From: an uncultured Bacillus sp.
Lineage (GTDB): Bacteria; Bacillota; Bacilli; Bacillales_B; DSM-18226
Length of the DNA stretch: 12,143 nucleotides
Assembly: GCF_946478885.1 (NCBI RefSeq)
Contig: NZ_CAMLDX010000101.1
Coordinates: 1-12,143 of the forward strand
Direction: 5' to 3'
Position 1 is the stretch's first letter. Each line of letters begins with the position of its first letter. Shown here one piece after another: positions 5,993-12,143 of the stretch. Both the position numbers and the translations under genes were made by a program. Under the pieces are notes generated by a model that was not told the origin of the DNA, did not search any database, and saw nothing but the letters and a program-made list of their open reading frames with translations.

Positions 5993-6080
5993 AGAAAAAG
6001 ACTAACATGTTCCAGAATGTCAGCCTTTGCCTTTGTCGAAAATGATTAAATGTTTGCGTGGTCGAAGTAAATTATAACAT

Positions 6081-6110
6081 AAGCTAAGAACCGTATGGTA
6101 CTTAGCTTTT
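6081..6110 (+). terminator. intrinsic terminator after the small membrane peptide
   Basis: AAGCTAAG (6081-6088) pairs with CTTAGCTT (6101-6108), with an inner ACC/GGT stem, followed by TT and ATT. Confidence 0.8.
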
Positions 6111-6177
6111 ATTAAATTAGCGTATATTTTCCGCGTTTTTCTGCCGGAACCCCTAATAGTTAGAATAGCCGTTGTAA

Positions 6178-6330
6178 TCTCGTACCTGGTTAAGTTATAA
6201 TGATAGCGTAATACATACGGTACGCTTTTTAGGAACGCATGAAATTAAACGTATGTTAGATTATGAAAAGCTTGAAACTACCGATGACTTAATGATTGAT
6301 ATGACGGTATATCTCGTCTCAGTTTTCTAA
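6178..6330 (+). pseudogene. truncated gene end running into the att-like repeat
   Basis: The frame is open from just after TAA (6175-6177) to a TAA at 6328-6330 that lies inside the tRNA-like repeat. The 50 residues look protein-like: SRTWLSYNDSVIHTVRFLGT, then EIKRMLDYEKLETTDDLMID, ending MTVYLVSVF. No start with a ribosome site is present (the ATG at 6253 has none) and upstream frames are closed. The last codons come from the repeat itself, as often happens at element ends. A terminator-like hairpin (6205-6230) overlaps it. I do not recognise the family; it could also be chance. Confidence 0.35.
6205..6230 (+). terminator. plus-strand terminator-like hairpin
   Basis: AGCGTA (6205-6210) pairs with TACGCT (6221-6226), followed by TTTT. 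Confidence 0.55.
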
Positions 6331-6355
6331 ACTGTAGGTCGGAGGTTCGAATCCT
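6320..6355 (+). repeat. partial repeat of tRNA-Arg (att-like site)
   Basis: This direct repeat of 4089-4124 has 35 of 36 bases identical. The mismatch is C4095 to T6326, the first anticodon base. Similarity stops at 6319 and 6356, so no tRNA can form here. Confidence 0.85.
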
Positions 6356-6483
6356 ATCCCTTGCTACTGCTGGGGTTTTTATTTTGGCGTAAACTACTTT
6401 AATGATATTATTTATTCATATGAAACTTCTAAAGCAAATATTTATAAATACATATTGCCATAAAGGAAAAACAGGTGATAAAA

Positions 6484-6687
6484 ATGGATAAAGATAACCA
6501 ATTAGAACAAAACGAAAACAATAGTGAAAGCAAGTATGATCTCACAATAGTGTATGATTACAAAGAATTTCCTGATAAAATCAGTGGACGCTGTGATAAT
6601 TGTGGTAATACACTATTTAAAAGCTCTGTCAAAAACTTTGTTTTTATTCGTGAATGCAGAAAATGCGGAATGAAAAAGAGCATTTAG
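6484..6687 (+). CDS. small zinc-ribbon protein, unknown function
   Basis: The gene encodes 67 residues: an acidic, Asn/Gln-rich N-terminus of about 20 residues, a short strand-like stretch (YDLTIVYDYKEF), then a four-cysteine knuckle pair, CDNCGN about 20 residues ahead of CRKCGM, typical of a zinc ribbon. It probably binds one zinc; nucleic-acid or protein partners are unknown. I prefer the ATG at 6484 with AGGTG at 6473-6477; a GTG at 6475 with AAAGGAAAA upstream would add three residues. The 3' end of the gene forms the left arm of a 27-bp inverted repeat. It lies just outside the right att-like copy and stands alone on the plus strand. Confidence 0.7.
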   Translation: MDKDNQLEQNENNSESKYDLTIVYDYKEFPDKISGRCDNCGNTLFKSSVKNFVFIRECRKCGMKKSI

Positions 6688-6714
6688 TGCTTTTTTTCAT
6701 TCCGCATTTTCTGC
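6656..6714. repeat. 27-bp inverted repeat over the zinc-ribbon gene end
   Basis: Left arm 6656-6682 and right arm 6688-6714 are complementary with one mismatch, and the loop is five bases (6683-6687, which holds the TAG stop). The left arm is coding. A T run lies inside the right arm (6691-6697), so it may act as a terminator in either direction, but the arm length is well beyond a usual terminator. Confidence 0.85.
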
Positions 6715-6958
6715 TTTTATTATTGCTTGTTACGTGAGGATTATAAATGATTAAGCTATAGTAATTGAGCGTCGTGTTAAATGAATTTCAATGTGTATTT
6801 AGCACAATGATAAATTAGCCTTTTCTTTTGAGAATTATAAAAAGAATATTGTTAAATTAGCGGCATAGAAACGTTCAATAAGATAGATAATCTGATATGC
6901 CACATCAAATAATGGAAAACCGATCAATCATCTTAAGCATTGAGCGGCATGTAAATAA

Positions 6959-7876
6959 TTATTTTTTTACTGCATGGATATAATGAACCGTTTCAAATGC
7001 AGTCAAATAATCCGACCGATTTCTAAAGAAACGCTCATTAATCGTAGTTGGAGATAAATGTTCATAAACGAGTAAACCTGCTTTTTCTAACATATTCTCG
7101 ATTTCATCATAAGAGAAACACGATTGCATCGTTTCTCCACCTACTGAAGCCATTTTCAGCATATTTTCAACTCGATTAGACATTCCTTTTTCTACAAAGA
7201 GTTTTTCGTCTGCATAATCGAAAACAATCGAGCTTCCTAGTGGAATCTTTGCAAATAAATGCTTAAATAAGCTTGAAATTTCCTCTTTTGTTAAGTAATA
7301 AGAAACACCCAAAAGGCTAAAAAACGTTTTTTTATTATCGTCAAATCCTTCATCTATGAGACTTTGATCGGAAAACTTATTCTTGAAGTCCATTGTAACA
7401 AAATGAAGATGACTGGGGACTTGAAAATTTGTATCAGCTAATCTTTTCCTTTTAAATTCCTGTGTAGCTGGATAATCGATTTCAAATATTTCTAATCTGT
7501 TTTCTAATTCAGGATGTCTGAAGCAAAAAGTGTCTAAGCCAGCTCCGAGAATCACGTACTGTTTTACTCCTAACATCACTTCATTAAGTAATATTTTTTC
7601 ACAAAATGCAGCACGGGCTAAGGGCGTTGGAGAAAGTTGCACTTGTGTAATCCACTTCAAAATTTCATTTGGATTATCTTGAAACCTTTGAGCAATATCT
7701 TGGTTGAAAAACGATATGCCTTGAATCATATTCTCACTGATTTCTGAAAACTCTTCTTGAAAAATAAGATCTTTTGCAATAAAATCATCGAAAATTTTCG
7801 GTGTATCATATTGACTGTGATAGGCCCGAGCGAAAGCTGATACTAAAGAAGTTACACTGGATTCCGTTTGCTTCAT
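6959..7876 (-). CDS. class I SAM-dependent methyltransferase, LCM family (YktD-like)
   Basis: The gene encodes 305 residues. The SAM-binding motif YVILGAGLDTFCFRHPEL lies near residues 107-124, followed by EIFEIDYPATQEFKRKRL, where the acidic residues after the second strand hold the SAM ribose; this set is diagnostic of the leucine carboxyl methyltransferase fold (Pfam LCM; PPM1/TcmP branch). Length and order match B. subtilis YktD, annotated only as a putative O-methyltransferase, so the substrate is not known. GGAGG (7885-7889) lies eight bases before the ATG. The leader carries a strong promoter and an intrinsic terminator ahead of the ribosome site, suggesting regulated read-through. No partner genes adjoin it, and no clear terminator is seen downstream before the 6656-6714 hairpin. 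Confidence 0.88.
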   Translation of the reverse strand: MKQTESSVTSLVSAFARAYHSQYDTPKIFDDFIAKDLIFQEEFSEISENMIQGISFFNQDIAQRFQDNPNEILKWITQVQLSPTPLARAAFCEKILLNEVMLGVKQYVILGAGLDTFCFRHPELENRLEIFEIDYPATQEFKRKRLADTNFQVPSHLHFVTMDFKNKFSDQSLIDEGFDDNKKTFFSLLGVSYYLTKEEISSLFKHLFAKIPLGSSIVFDYADEKLFVEKGMSNRVENMLKMASVGGETMQSCFSYDEIENMLEKAGLLVYEHLSPTTINERFFRNRSDYLTAFETVHYIHAVKK

Positions 7877-7891
7877 TCCTTATTCCTCCGT

Positions 7892-7928
7892 ATAAAAATA
7901 AGATTCCCCCGGCCAGGAGAATCTTATT
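7892..7928 (-). terminator. leader terminator, possible attenuator of the methyltransferase
   Basis: AATAAGATTC (7897-7906) pairs perfectly with GAATCTTATT (7919-7928). Read on the minus strand the stem ends in UUAUUUUU and is followed at once by the GGAGG of the methyltransferase. It lies inside the predicted leader (about 7948-7877), so full-length expression would need read-through or start inside. Confidence 0.7.
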
Positions 7929-7953
7929 ATACACAAAAATATTATAAATTTAA

Positions 7954-7981
7954 ATTTTAGCATAAATATATTTTTTGTCAA
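7954..7981 (-). promoter_or_regulatory. sigma-A promoter of the methyltransferase
   Basis: TTGACA (7981-7976), a 16-base spacer ending TGC, and TAAAAT (7959-7954), i.e. an extended -10. The predicted start is near 7948. Confidence 0.75.
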
Positions 7982-8086
7982 ATATTTTGCTTGTGTTTCA
8001 TAGTATGGGGTACAACCAACAAAACGCCTTGCCAACATTTCCACAATTCACTCTCTATCGATGCCTTATATGTATTTAAGCGCTTA

Positions 8087-8136
8087 ATAAAACCCTGATT
8101 ATTCTCCTTAGCGTCGTAGGAAAAACAGGGTTTTAT
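8087..8136. terminator. bidirectional terminator after the hydrolase gene
   Basis: ATAAAACCCTG (8087-8097) pairs with CAGGGTTTTAT (8126-8136), with an inner TCCT/AGGA stem. U-rich tracts follow on both strands. It serves the minus-strand hydrolase ending at 8190. Confidence 0.85.
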
Positions 8137-8189
8137 CTTTTAGATGATTTCTTCGAATAATATTTGCTTTTTGTCGACAGAACCCCTTA

Positions 8190-8864
8190 TTAATTAAATC
8201 CTTGTTCCTGTGTACTTGTATTCAAAGTCAGCTGCTGCCGCAGCCAAGCAACCACATCTTCACCATTATTTGTGGATATTTCATGTTTTGCTGGATAGAT
8301 GGCATATTTCACTGAGCCTGCCCGCTCGCAAAAATAAATAAAGTTCTCTTGACCCATCTTTAAGGGGAAAATCTTATCATATAATCCCTGACAAAGGAAT
8401 ACAGCCAAATGTTCAATTGGTTTAATTTCGTATACTTCATTGATAAAATCCGGCACATACCCATTCATTGGCACGATTCCCGCTACTGATTTACCTAGTA
8501 TCAATGCCAGACTGATACTAAGGATAGCCCCCTGACTAAATCCAATAAAATATCTCTTTAACGGATCGATTGGATAAGTATGGGCTGTATAGTCGATAAA
8601 CTCCAATAATTTCTCTATACTTTTAAAAAATAAATCACGCTCAGGAATACCATAGCCCTTTAAATAATAGTAAGCGTAGCCCTTTTCATAAGGCAAATCT
8701 CCCCGAATCCCAATAATGATAACCTCATCCCGTAGTTCCTTTATTAAATTGACCATAAACCGTTCATTGTATCCAATCCCATGTAAAGCATAGATCACAG
8801 GATATTTCTTTTCCTTATCCAGCTTTTCCGGCAAAAGTATCGTGTATTGATAGGGACAATTCAT
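8190..8864 (-). CDS. alpha/beta-hydrolase, esterase/dienelactone-hydrolase type
   Basis: The gene encodes 224 residues, probably cytosolic (no signal peptide). Strand-turn elements fit the alpha/beta-hydrolase fold: the oxyanion segment ALHGIGYNE at about 26-34, the nucleophile elbow GFSQGA with Ser110, the acid Asp163 in GLYDKIFP, and the base His194 in PAKHEIS. The size and the HG-x-G...GxSxG pattern place it with short carboxylesterases/phospholipases; the true substrate cannot be read from the sequence. AGGAGG lies nine bases before the ATG. It is probably monocistronic, bounded by a strong terminator at 8087-8136. Confidence 0.85.
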   Translation of the reverse strand: MNCPYQYTILLPEKLDKEKKYPVIYALHGIGYNERFMVNLIKELRDEVIIIGIRGDLPYEKGYAYYYLKGYGIPERDLFFKSIEKLLEFIDYTAHTYPIDPLKRYFIGFSQGAILSISLALILGKSVAGIVPMNGYVPDFINEVYEIKPIEHLAVFLCQGLYDKIFPLKMGQENFIYFCERAGSVKYAIYPAKHEISTNNGEDVVAWLRQQLTLNTSTQEQGFN

Positions 8865-9079
8865 GTTTGTAAACCTCCTGATAGACCGTTCTCTTCTAAA
8901 TATTCTATATATTTCAATTAAAAAACTCTAGATCATTTCACAATATATTCTTTCAATCAGGACTTTCTCCTTAAATGGAATGATCAAATGGAAGCCATAG
9001 TGCTCCCATTCGTTTGCACACCTTCAATTGGAGAAAACTTTGCAGATGAAACAGTGTACACTTTCAGCAGTCTCATAGA

Positions 9080-9132
9080 AATGAAAAGGCAAATCCCCAG
9101 CAGCAAAAGCTGTAAGGATTTGCCTTTTCATT
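9080..9132 (-). terminator. terminator of the cysteine-rich protein gene
   Basis: A 17-bp perfect inverted repeat: 9080-9096 with 9116-9132, plus an inner CAGC/GCTG stem. It starts 20 bases past the stop at 9153. Confidence 0.85.
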
Positions 9133-9152
9133 GAAACTCAATGCGTATATAC

Positions 9153-9395
9153 TCATGCGTACCGAATTCCAGCCTTTTTAATATTAGTTATATCATCTGA
9201 CCCGCATGGCGTAACAGCGTAAGTCATGCCGCATTTTGGGCAATTCATAATGATGGTTTCCAAAATAAAGGTTTCTCCGCATTCACAATGGATCTCATGT
9301 GCTGTTTTCGGTGCAAAATTTTCTTTGCCTTTACTTTTCACATGATCCACGACTGCCATTCCATCCTTTAATCTGCTTGTACAACCACAACTCAT
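9153..9395 (-). CDS. cysteine-rich zinc-ribbon protein, unknown function
   Basis: The gene encodes 80 residues. The N-terminus MSCGCTSRL carries a CxC pair (Cys3, Cys5); a second CxC (Cys37, Cys39 in HCECGE), a CxxC (Cys52, Cys55 in NCPKCG) and Cys64 follow. Residues 37-55 form a credible zinc ribbon; the N-terminal CxC might bind another metal or be redox active. I start at the ATG at 9395 because GGAGG (9403-9407) lies seven bases upstream; a longer frame back to 9476 has no ribosome site and a hydrophobic extension unlike the rest. It lies downstream of trpB with about 250 bases between and has its own 3' terminator. I do not recognise a named family. Confidence 0.75.
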   Translation of the reverse strand: MSCGCTSRLKDGMAVVDHVKSKGKENFAPKTAHEIHCECGETFILETIIMNCPKCGMTYAVTPCGSDDITNIKKAGIRYA

Positions 9396-9646
9396 CTCAA
9401 GCCCTCCAAATCTTCTTACAAAAAATTTAATGTAAGAATAACATAAAGAATAGGGTGAAAGTATAGCAAAAGTCACAAAATATCACTGTTCTCCAATTTG
9501 TCACGTAATTTTCACAAATACATTCTCATATGAAATACACTAACGTTGTTGGCAGCAATATCATCGGTCTCCTTCAATGCCAAACTTTTCCCTGTAATTA
9601 GTATGCCATCAGTCCGGTATAATAATCAGGAGTCATCGGTTTGCTG

Positions 9647-10813
9647 CTATTTCTTCAACATTTCATGTACTTGATCAACATCCTTATCACCGCGTCCGGA
9701 TAAATTCACGATAATACTATCCTCAGATGATAATTCTTTTGCTAGTTTTACTGCGTAGGCTACTGCATGGGAACTTTCTAATGCAGGAATAATCCCTTCT
9801 ACCTTTGACAGTAATAGAAACGCATCAAGTGCCTCTTGTCCGGTCACTGTCACATACTCGCCTCTGCCACTAGCTTTTAAATAGCTATGTTCAGGCCCGA
9901 CACCAGGATAGTCCAATCCTGCCGCAATTGAAAACACCGGGCTTGGTTCACCATCTTCATCTAAGAGTGTATAGCTGTTAAATCCATGAAGAACAGCCGG
10001 TACTCCTTTTGATAAGGTTGGAGCCTCCGCTGGTTCTACCCCAATTAATCGTACTTCTTTGTCATCAAAATAATTGGCAAAAGCACCAATTGCATTACTG
10101 CCCCCTCCTGTGCATGCAACAATTGCTGCTGGCAGTTTTCCCTCTTTTTCAAGAATCTGCTTTCTCGATTCAGCACTGATGATAGATTGAAAATGCTTGA
10201 CAATAGATGGATATGGATGTGGACCGACAGCTGATCCAATCAAATAGAAGGTTGACTCATAATTTTCAACCAAATCCATTAATGCCTCGTCCACTGCATC
10301 TTTTAGGCGGCCTTGTCCTTTTTCAACAGGTACAACCTTTGCACCAAGCAATTCCATTCGGAACACATTTAATTCTTGCCGCTGTGTATCCACTTTTCCC
10401 ATATAAATGACACATTCCAAGCCAAACATAGCGCAGGCAGTTGCGGTCGCTACGCCATGCTGGCCAGCACCTGTTTCCGCAATGATTCTCTTTGCTCCCA
10501 TTTTTTTCGCCAACAATATTTGTCCCAACGCATTATTGATTTTATGTGCACCTGTATGGTTTAAATCTTCTCTTTTTAAATAGATTTTGGCTCCGCCTAT
10601 TTGTTTTGTTAAATTTTGGGCAAATGTGAGCGGATTTTCACGGCCAATATATTCTTTCAAATAATAGTTCAATTCTGCTTGAAATTCAGGATCATCCTTA
10701 TATTTTAGAAAATACTCTTCAATTCGATCCATTACTACTTGAAGTTTATCAGGAACATAACTTCCTCCAAATTCTCCAAAATACCCCTTTTTTTCTGCAC
10801 CTATGCTAGTCAT
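9647..10813 (-). CDS. trpB: tryptophan synthase beta chain
   Basis: TrpB condenses indole with serine to tryptophan, normally with TrpA supplying indole through a tunnel. The 388 residues match the family. The start region [13 protein letters not shown], the PLP lysine K91 in [13 protein letters not shown], the catalytic Glu113 in AETGAGQHG, the phosphate-binding loop [10 protein letters not shown], and the C-terminal SGRGDKD are all intact. These features are of the TrpB1 type that pairs with TrpA, not the TrpB2 type. Yet no trp gene adjoins: a cysteine-rich protein gene lies downstream and htpG upstream. It therefore seems to be a solitary copy or a separated part of the pathway. GAGGAG lies ten bases before the ATG. 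A promoter is visible at 10876-10905; no T-box is visible in the short leader. Confidence 0.96.
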   Translation of the reverse strand: MTSIGAEKKGYFGEFGGSYVPDKLQVVMDRIEEYFLKYKDDPEFQAELNYYLKEYIGRENPLTFAQNLTKQIGGAKIYLKREDLNHTGAHKINNALGQILLAKKMGAKRIIAETGAGQHGVATATACAMFGLECVIYMGKVDTQRQELNVFRMELLGAKVVPVEKGQGRLKDAVDEALMDLVENYESTFYLIGSAVGPHPYPSIVKHFQSIISAESRKQILEKEGKLPAAIVACTGGGSNAIGAFANYFDDKEVRLIGVEPAEAPTLSKGVPAVLHGFNSYTLLDEDGEPSPVFSIAAGLDYPGVGPEHSYLKASGRGEYVTVTGQEALDAFLLLSKVEGIIPALESSHAVAYAVKLAKELSSEDSIIVNLSGRGDKDVDQVHEMLKK

Positions 10814-10875
10814 ATGTTCACTCTACTCCTCTATACTCATTGAATTATGTGACTATTAAAATTAGTCTTGCTTTT

Positions 10876-10905
10876 ATTATAAACTATTTAGGGAAATCAG
10901 TTCAA
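10876..10905 (-). promoter_or_regulatory. sigma-A promoter of trpB
   Basis: TTGAAC (10905-10900), 18 bases, TATAAT (10881-10876). A GACTA/TAGTC dyad (10851-10855 with 10863-10867) lies just after the predicted start near 10869 and could be an operator. Confidence 0.65.
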
Positions 10906-11004
10906 TTTCAAATTTTTGTGAAGATAGATCGATAACACGGTAGCGGATATCAATGTGAGAAATATTCATCTTCAGTTATAGTGAGGCCGCTCACCCCCAA
11001 AATC

Positions 11005-11044
11005 ATAAAGAAGGAACTACCCCGTAGAGCAGTTCCTTCTTTAT
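11005..11044. terminator. bidirectional terminator between htpG and trpB
   Basis: A 14-bp perfect inverted repeat (11005-11018 with 11031-11044) with a 12-base loop lies ten bases past the htpG stop. The stem ends in CUUCUUUAU on both strands. Confidence 0.88.
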
Positions 11045-11054
11045 AAATGATCGA

Positions 11055-12143
11055 TTAAACCATGACTTTACAAATGTCATTGGTAAAGTCGACTGGATCC
11101 TGAATCGGCAGCCCTTCAATCAGCAGGGCTTGATTATACAATAAATTAACATATAACGTGAGTTTTTCCCGATCGTGCTCAAAGGCATTTTTCAAAGATT
11201 GAAATACTTCATGATGGACATTGATTTCCAGCACTTTATCCGCTTTCACATTTTGATTATCAGGCATCGCATTTAATACCTTTTCCATTTCAATCGTTAT
11301 CTCGCCATCTGCCGATAAACATACAGGATGAGTCTTCAGCCTTTTTGAAACACGGACATCCTTTACTCTATCCTTCAGCACCTCTTTCATGAAATCAAAC
11401 AATCCTTTATTCTCTGTTTCTTCTTCGGCTGTCTGTTCATCGTCCGTATTTGCTTCTATACCTAAGTCCCCGCTTGAAACGGATTTAAATTCTTTTTCCT
11501 TATACGACATTAACATTTTGATAGCAAACTCATCAATTTCATCTGTGAAATAAAGGATCTCATAGCCCTTGTCGGCTATTAATTCCGTTTGTGGCAGCTT
11601 ATCAATCCTTTCAATGGATTCACCAGCTGCATAATATATATATTTTTGTTCTTCAGGCATTCTCGATACATACTCGTCAAGGGTAACCATTTTCTTTTCC
11701 TTTGAGGAGTAGAATAGCAATAGATCCTGCAGCACTTCCTTATGCATACCAAAATCATTGTAAACACCAAATTTAAGCTGTCTGCCAAAGGATGTATAGA
11801 ACTCTTCATATTTTTCACGTTCGTTTTTCAATAGGCTTTGCAGTTCACTTTTAATCTTTTTGTTAATATTCTTTGCAATTAATTTTAACTGACGATCATG
11901 TTGTAGCATTTCCCTTGAGATGTTTAAAGAGAGATCCTCTGAGTCTACCATCCCTTTAACAAAGCTGAAGTAATCTGGCAGCAGATCAGAGCATTTACTC
12001 ATAATAAGGACACCGTTAGAATATAATTCTAGCCCTTTTTCATATTCTTTTGAATAATAGTCAAACGGGATCTTTTCCGGAATATAGAGAATTGCATGAT
12101 AACGGATCGTTCCGTCAACACTTATATGGATATGCTTTAACGG
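11055..12143 (-). CDS. htpG: chaperone HtpG (Hsp90 family), 3' part
   Basis: The window edge cuts the gene; 362 codons plus the stop are present, corresponding to the middle and C-terminal dimerisation domains of the roughly 626-residue protein. The N-terminal ATPase domain lies outside. Landmarks are [20 protein letters not shown] at the start of the visible middle domain, then [16 protein letters not shown], which is a signature of the Hsp90 middle domain, an acidic Asp/Glu-rich linker ([12 protein letters not shown]), and the C-terminal segment ending DICKVMV. The internal ATG at 12000-12002 is not the start: the frame stays open and homologous (SNGVLIM) to the window edge. HtpG is an ATP-dependent cytosolic chaperone. 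A strong terminator follows the stop. Confidence 0.96.
   Translation of the reverse strand, partial: PLKHIHISVDGTIRYHAILYIPEKIPFDYYSKEYEKGLELYSNGVLIMSKCSDLLPDYFSFVKGMVDSEDLSLNISREMLQHDRQLKLIAKNINKKIKSELQSLLKNEREKYEEFYTSFGRQLKFGVYNDFGMHKEVLQDLLLFYSSKEKKMVTLDEYVSRMPEEQKYIYYAAGESIERIDKLPQTELIADKGYEILYFTDEIDEFAIKMLMSYKEKEFKSVSSGDLGIEANTDDEQTAEEETENKGLFDFMKEVLKDRVKDVRVSKRLKTHPVCLSADGEITIEMEKVLNAMPDNQNVKADKVLEINVHHEVFQSLKNAFEHDREKLTLYVNLLYNQALLIEGLPIQDPVDFTNDICKVMV

Larger units (their letters stand above)
4089..6355. mobile_element. decayed element between two tRNA-Arg att-like copies
   Basis: The intact tRNA (4089-4124) and a second copy at 6320-6355 share 36 bases with one mismatch, including 29 identical bases (4096-4124 and 6327-6355). 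The shared block runs from the anticodon stem into the T stem, a common crossover region for tyrosine recombinases in tRNA genes. The interval of about 2.2 kb contains no integrase, no long reading frame and several RNA-like signals, as expected for a relic after large deletions. The right copy lacks the 3' acceptor half, so one boundary has eroded or been rearranged. The alternative is a partial tRNA duplication unrelated to a mobile element. Confidence 0.55.

Noticed and set aside
6078..6200. Plus-strand hydrophobic 40-codon frame
   Set aside because: No start codon with a ribosome site, and it overlaps a clear terminator.
4135..6320. selC, the tRNA(Sec) gene, in the gene-poor region near selD
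   Set aside because: No long variable arm, UCA anticodon loop or T arm was found on either strand apart from the tRNA-Arg copies.
6320..6355. A second functional tRNA-Arg gene (UCU-like anticodon)
   Set aside because: Only the anticodon arm to T arm is present; acceptor and D arms are missing on both sides.
9396..9476. N-terminal extension of the cysteine-rich protein
   Set aside because: The extension has no ribosome site and covers the promoter and ribosome site region of the shorter gene.
10045..10564. Short open frames overlapping trpB in other frames
   Set aside because: They are shadows of the trpB coding sequence without their own ribosome sites.
10814..10870. T-box or trp leader before trpB
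   Set aside because: The leader is only about 56 bases and lacks a T-box sequence and specifier stem.

Overview
The window looks like chromosomal DNA of a spore-forming member of the Bacillaceae. It is AT-rich, with strong GGAGG ribosome sites, an sspP-type small spore protein gene, a CotP-like Hsp20 gene with a sigma-K-type promoter, a YktD-like methyltransferase, and htpG and trpB genes of Bacillus type. It also carries part of a selenium-incorporation pathway, which only a minority of Bacillaceae have. No species can be named from the sequence alone.

Left part (1-4134). A small helical protein gene (TTG start) precedes sspP and a strong terminator. selA (minus strand) and selD (plus strand) flank the hsp20/cotP-like gene. 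selD begins at a GTG at 2887 and reads through an in-frame TGA (codon 18) in the active-site motif Gly-Sec-Gly-Cys-Lys. A hairpin with a G-containing apical loop begins 12 bases after the TGA, as expected for a bacterial SECIS. SelD would make selenophosphate, SelA would use it to make Sec-tRNA, and SelD itself would need that product. selB and selC are not in the window. A tRNA-Arg(CCU) gene with a consensus promoter closes this part.

Middle part (4135-6355). Thirty-six bases of the tRNA (anticodon arm to T arm, one mismatch) are repeated at 6320-6355. The roughly 2.2 kb between the copies looks like a decayed element integrated at the tRNA gene. It has almost no protein-coding capacity and no recognisable integrase. 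It does hold four minus-strand intrinsic terminators, two near-consensus minus-strand sigma-A promoters placed to give RNAs of about 60-90 nt, and a possible structured RNA of about 240 nt whose stems hold G-U pairs only if the minus strand is transcribed. There is also a 31-residue one-helix membrane peptide, several plus-strand terminators, and a truncated gene end that runs into the repeat. This is the least explained and most interesting part.

Right part (6356-12143). A small zinc-ribbon protein gene ends inside a 27-bp inverted repeat. Then follow, all on the minus strand, a YktD/LCM-type SAM methyltransferase whose 5' leader contains an intrinsic terminator (possible attenuation), an alpha/beta-hydrolase with an intact Ser-Asp-His triad, a cysteine-rich zinc-ribbon protein, a stand-alone trpB, and the 3' 362 codons of htpG, cut by the window edge. 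Most of these genes are separated by strong hairpin terminators and look monocistronic.
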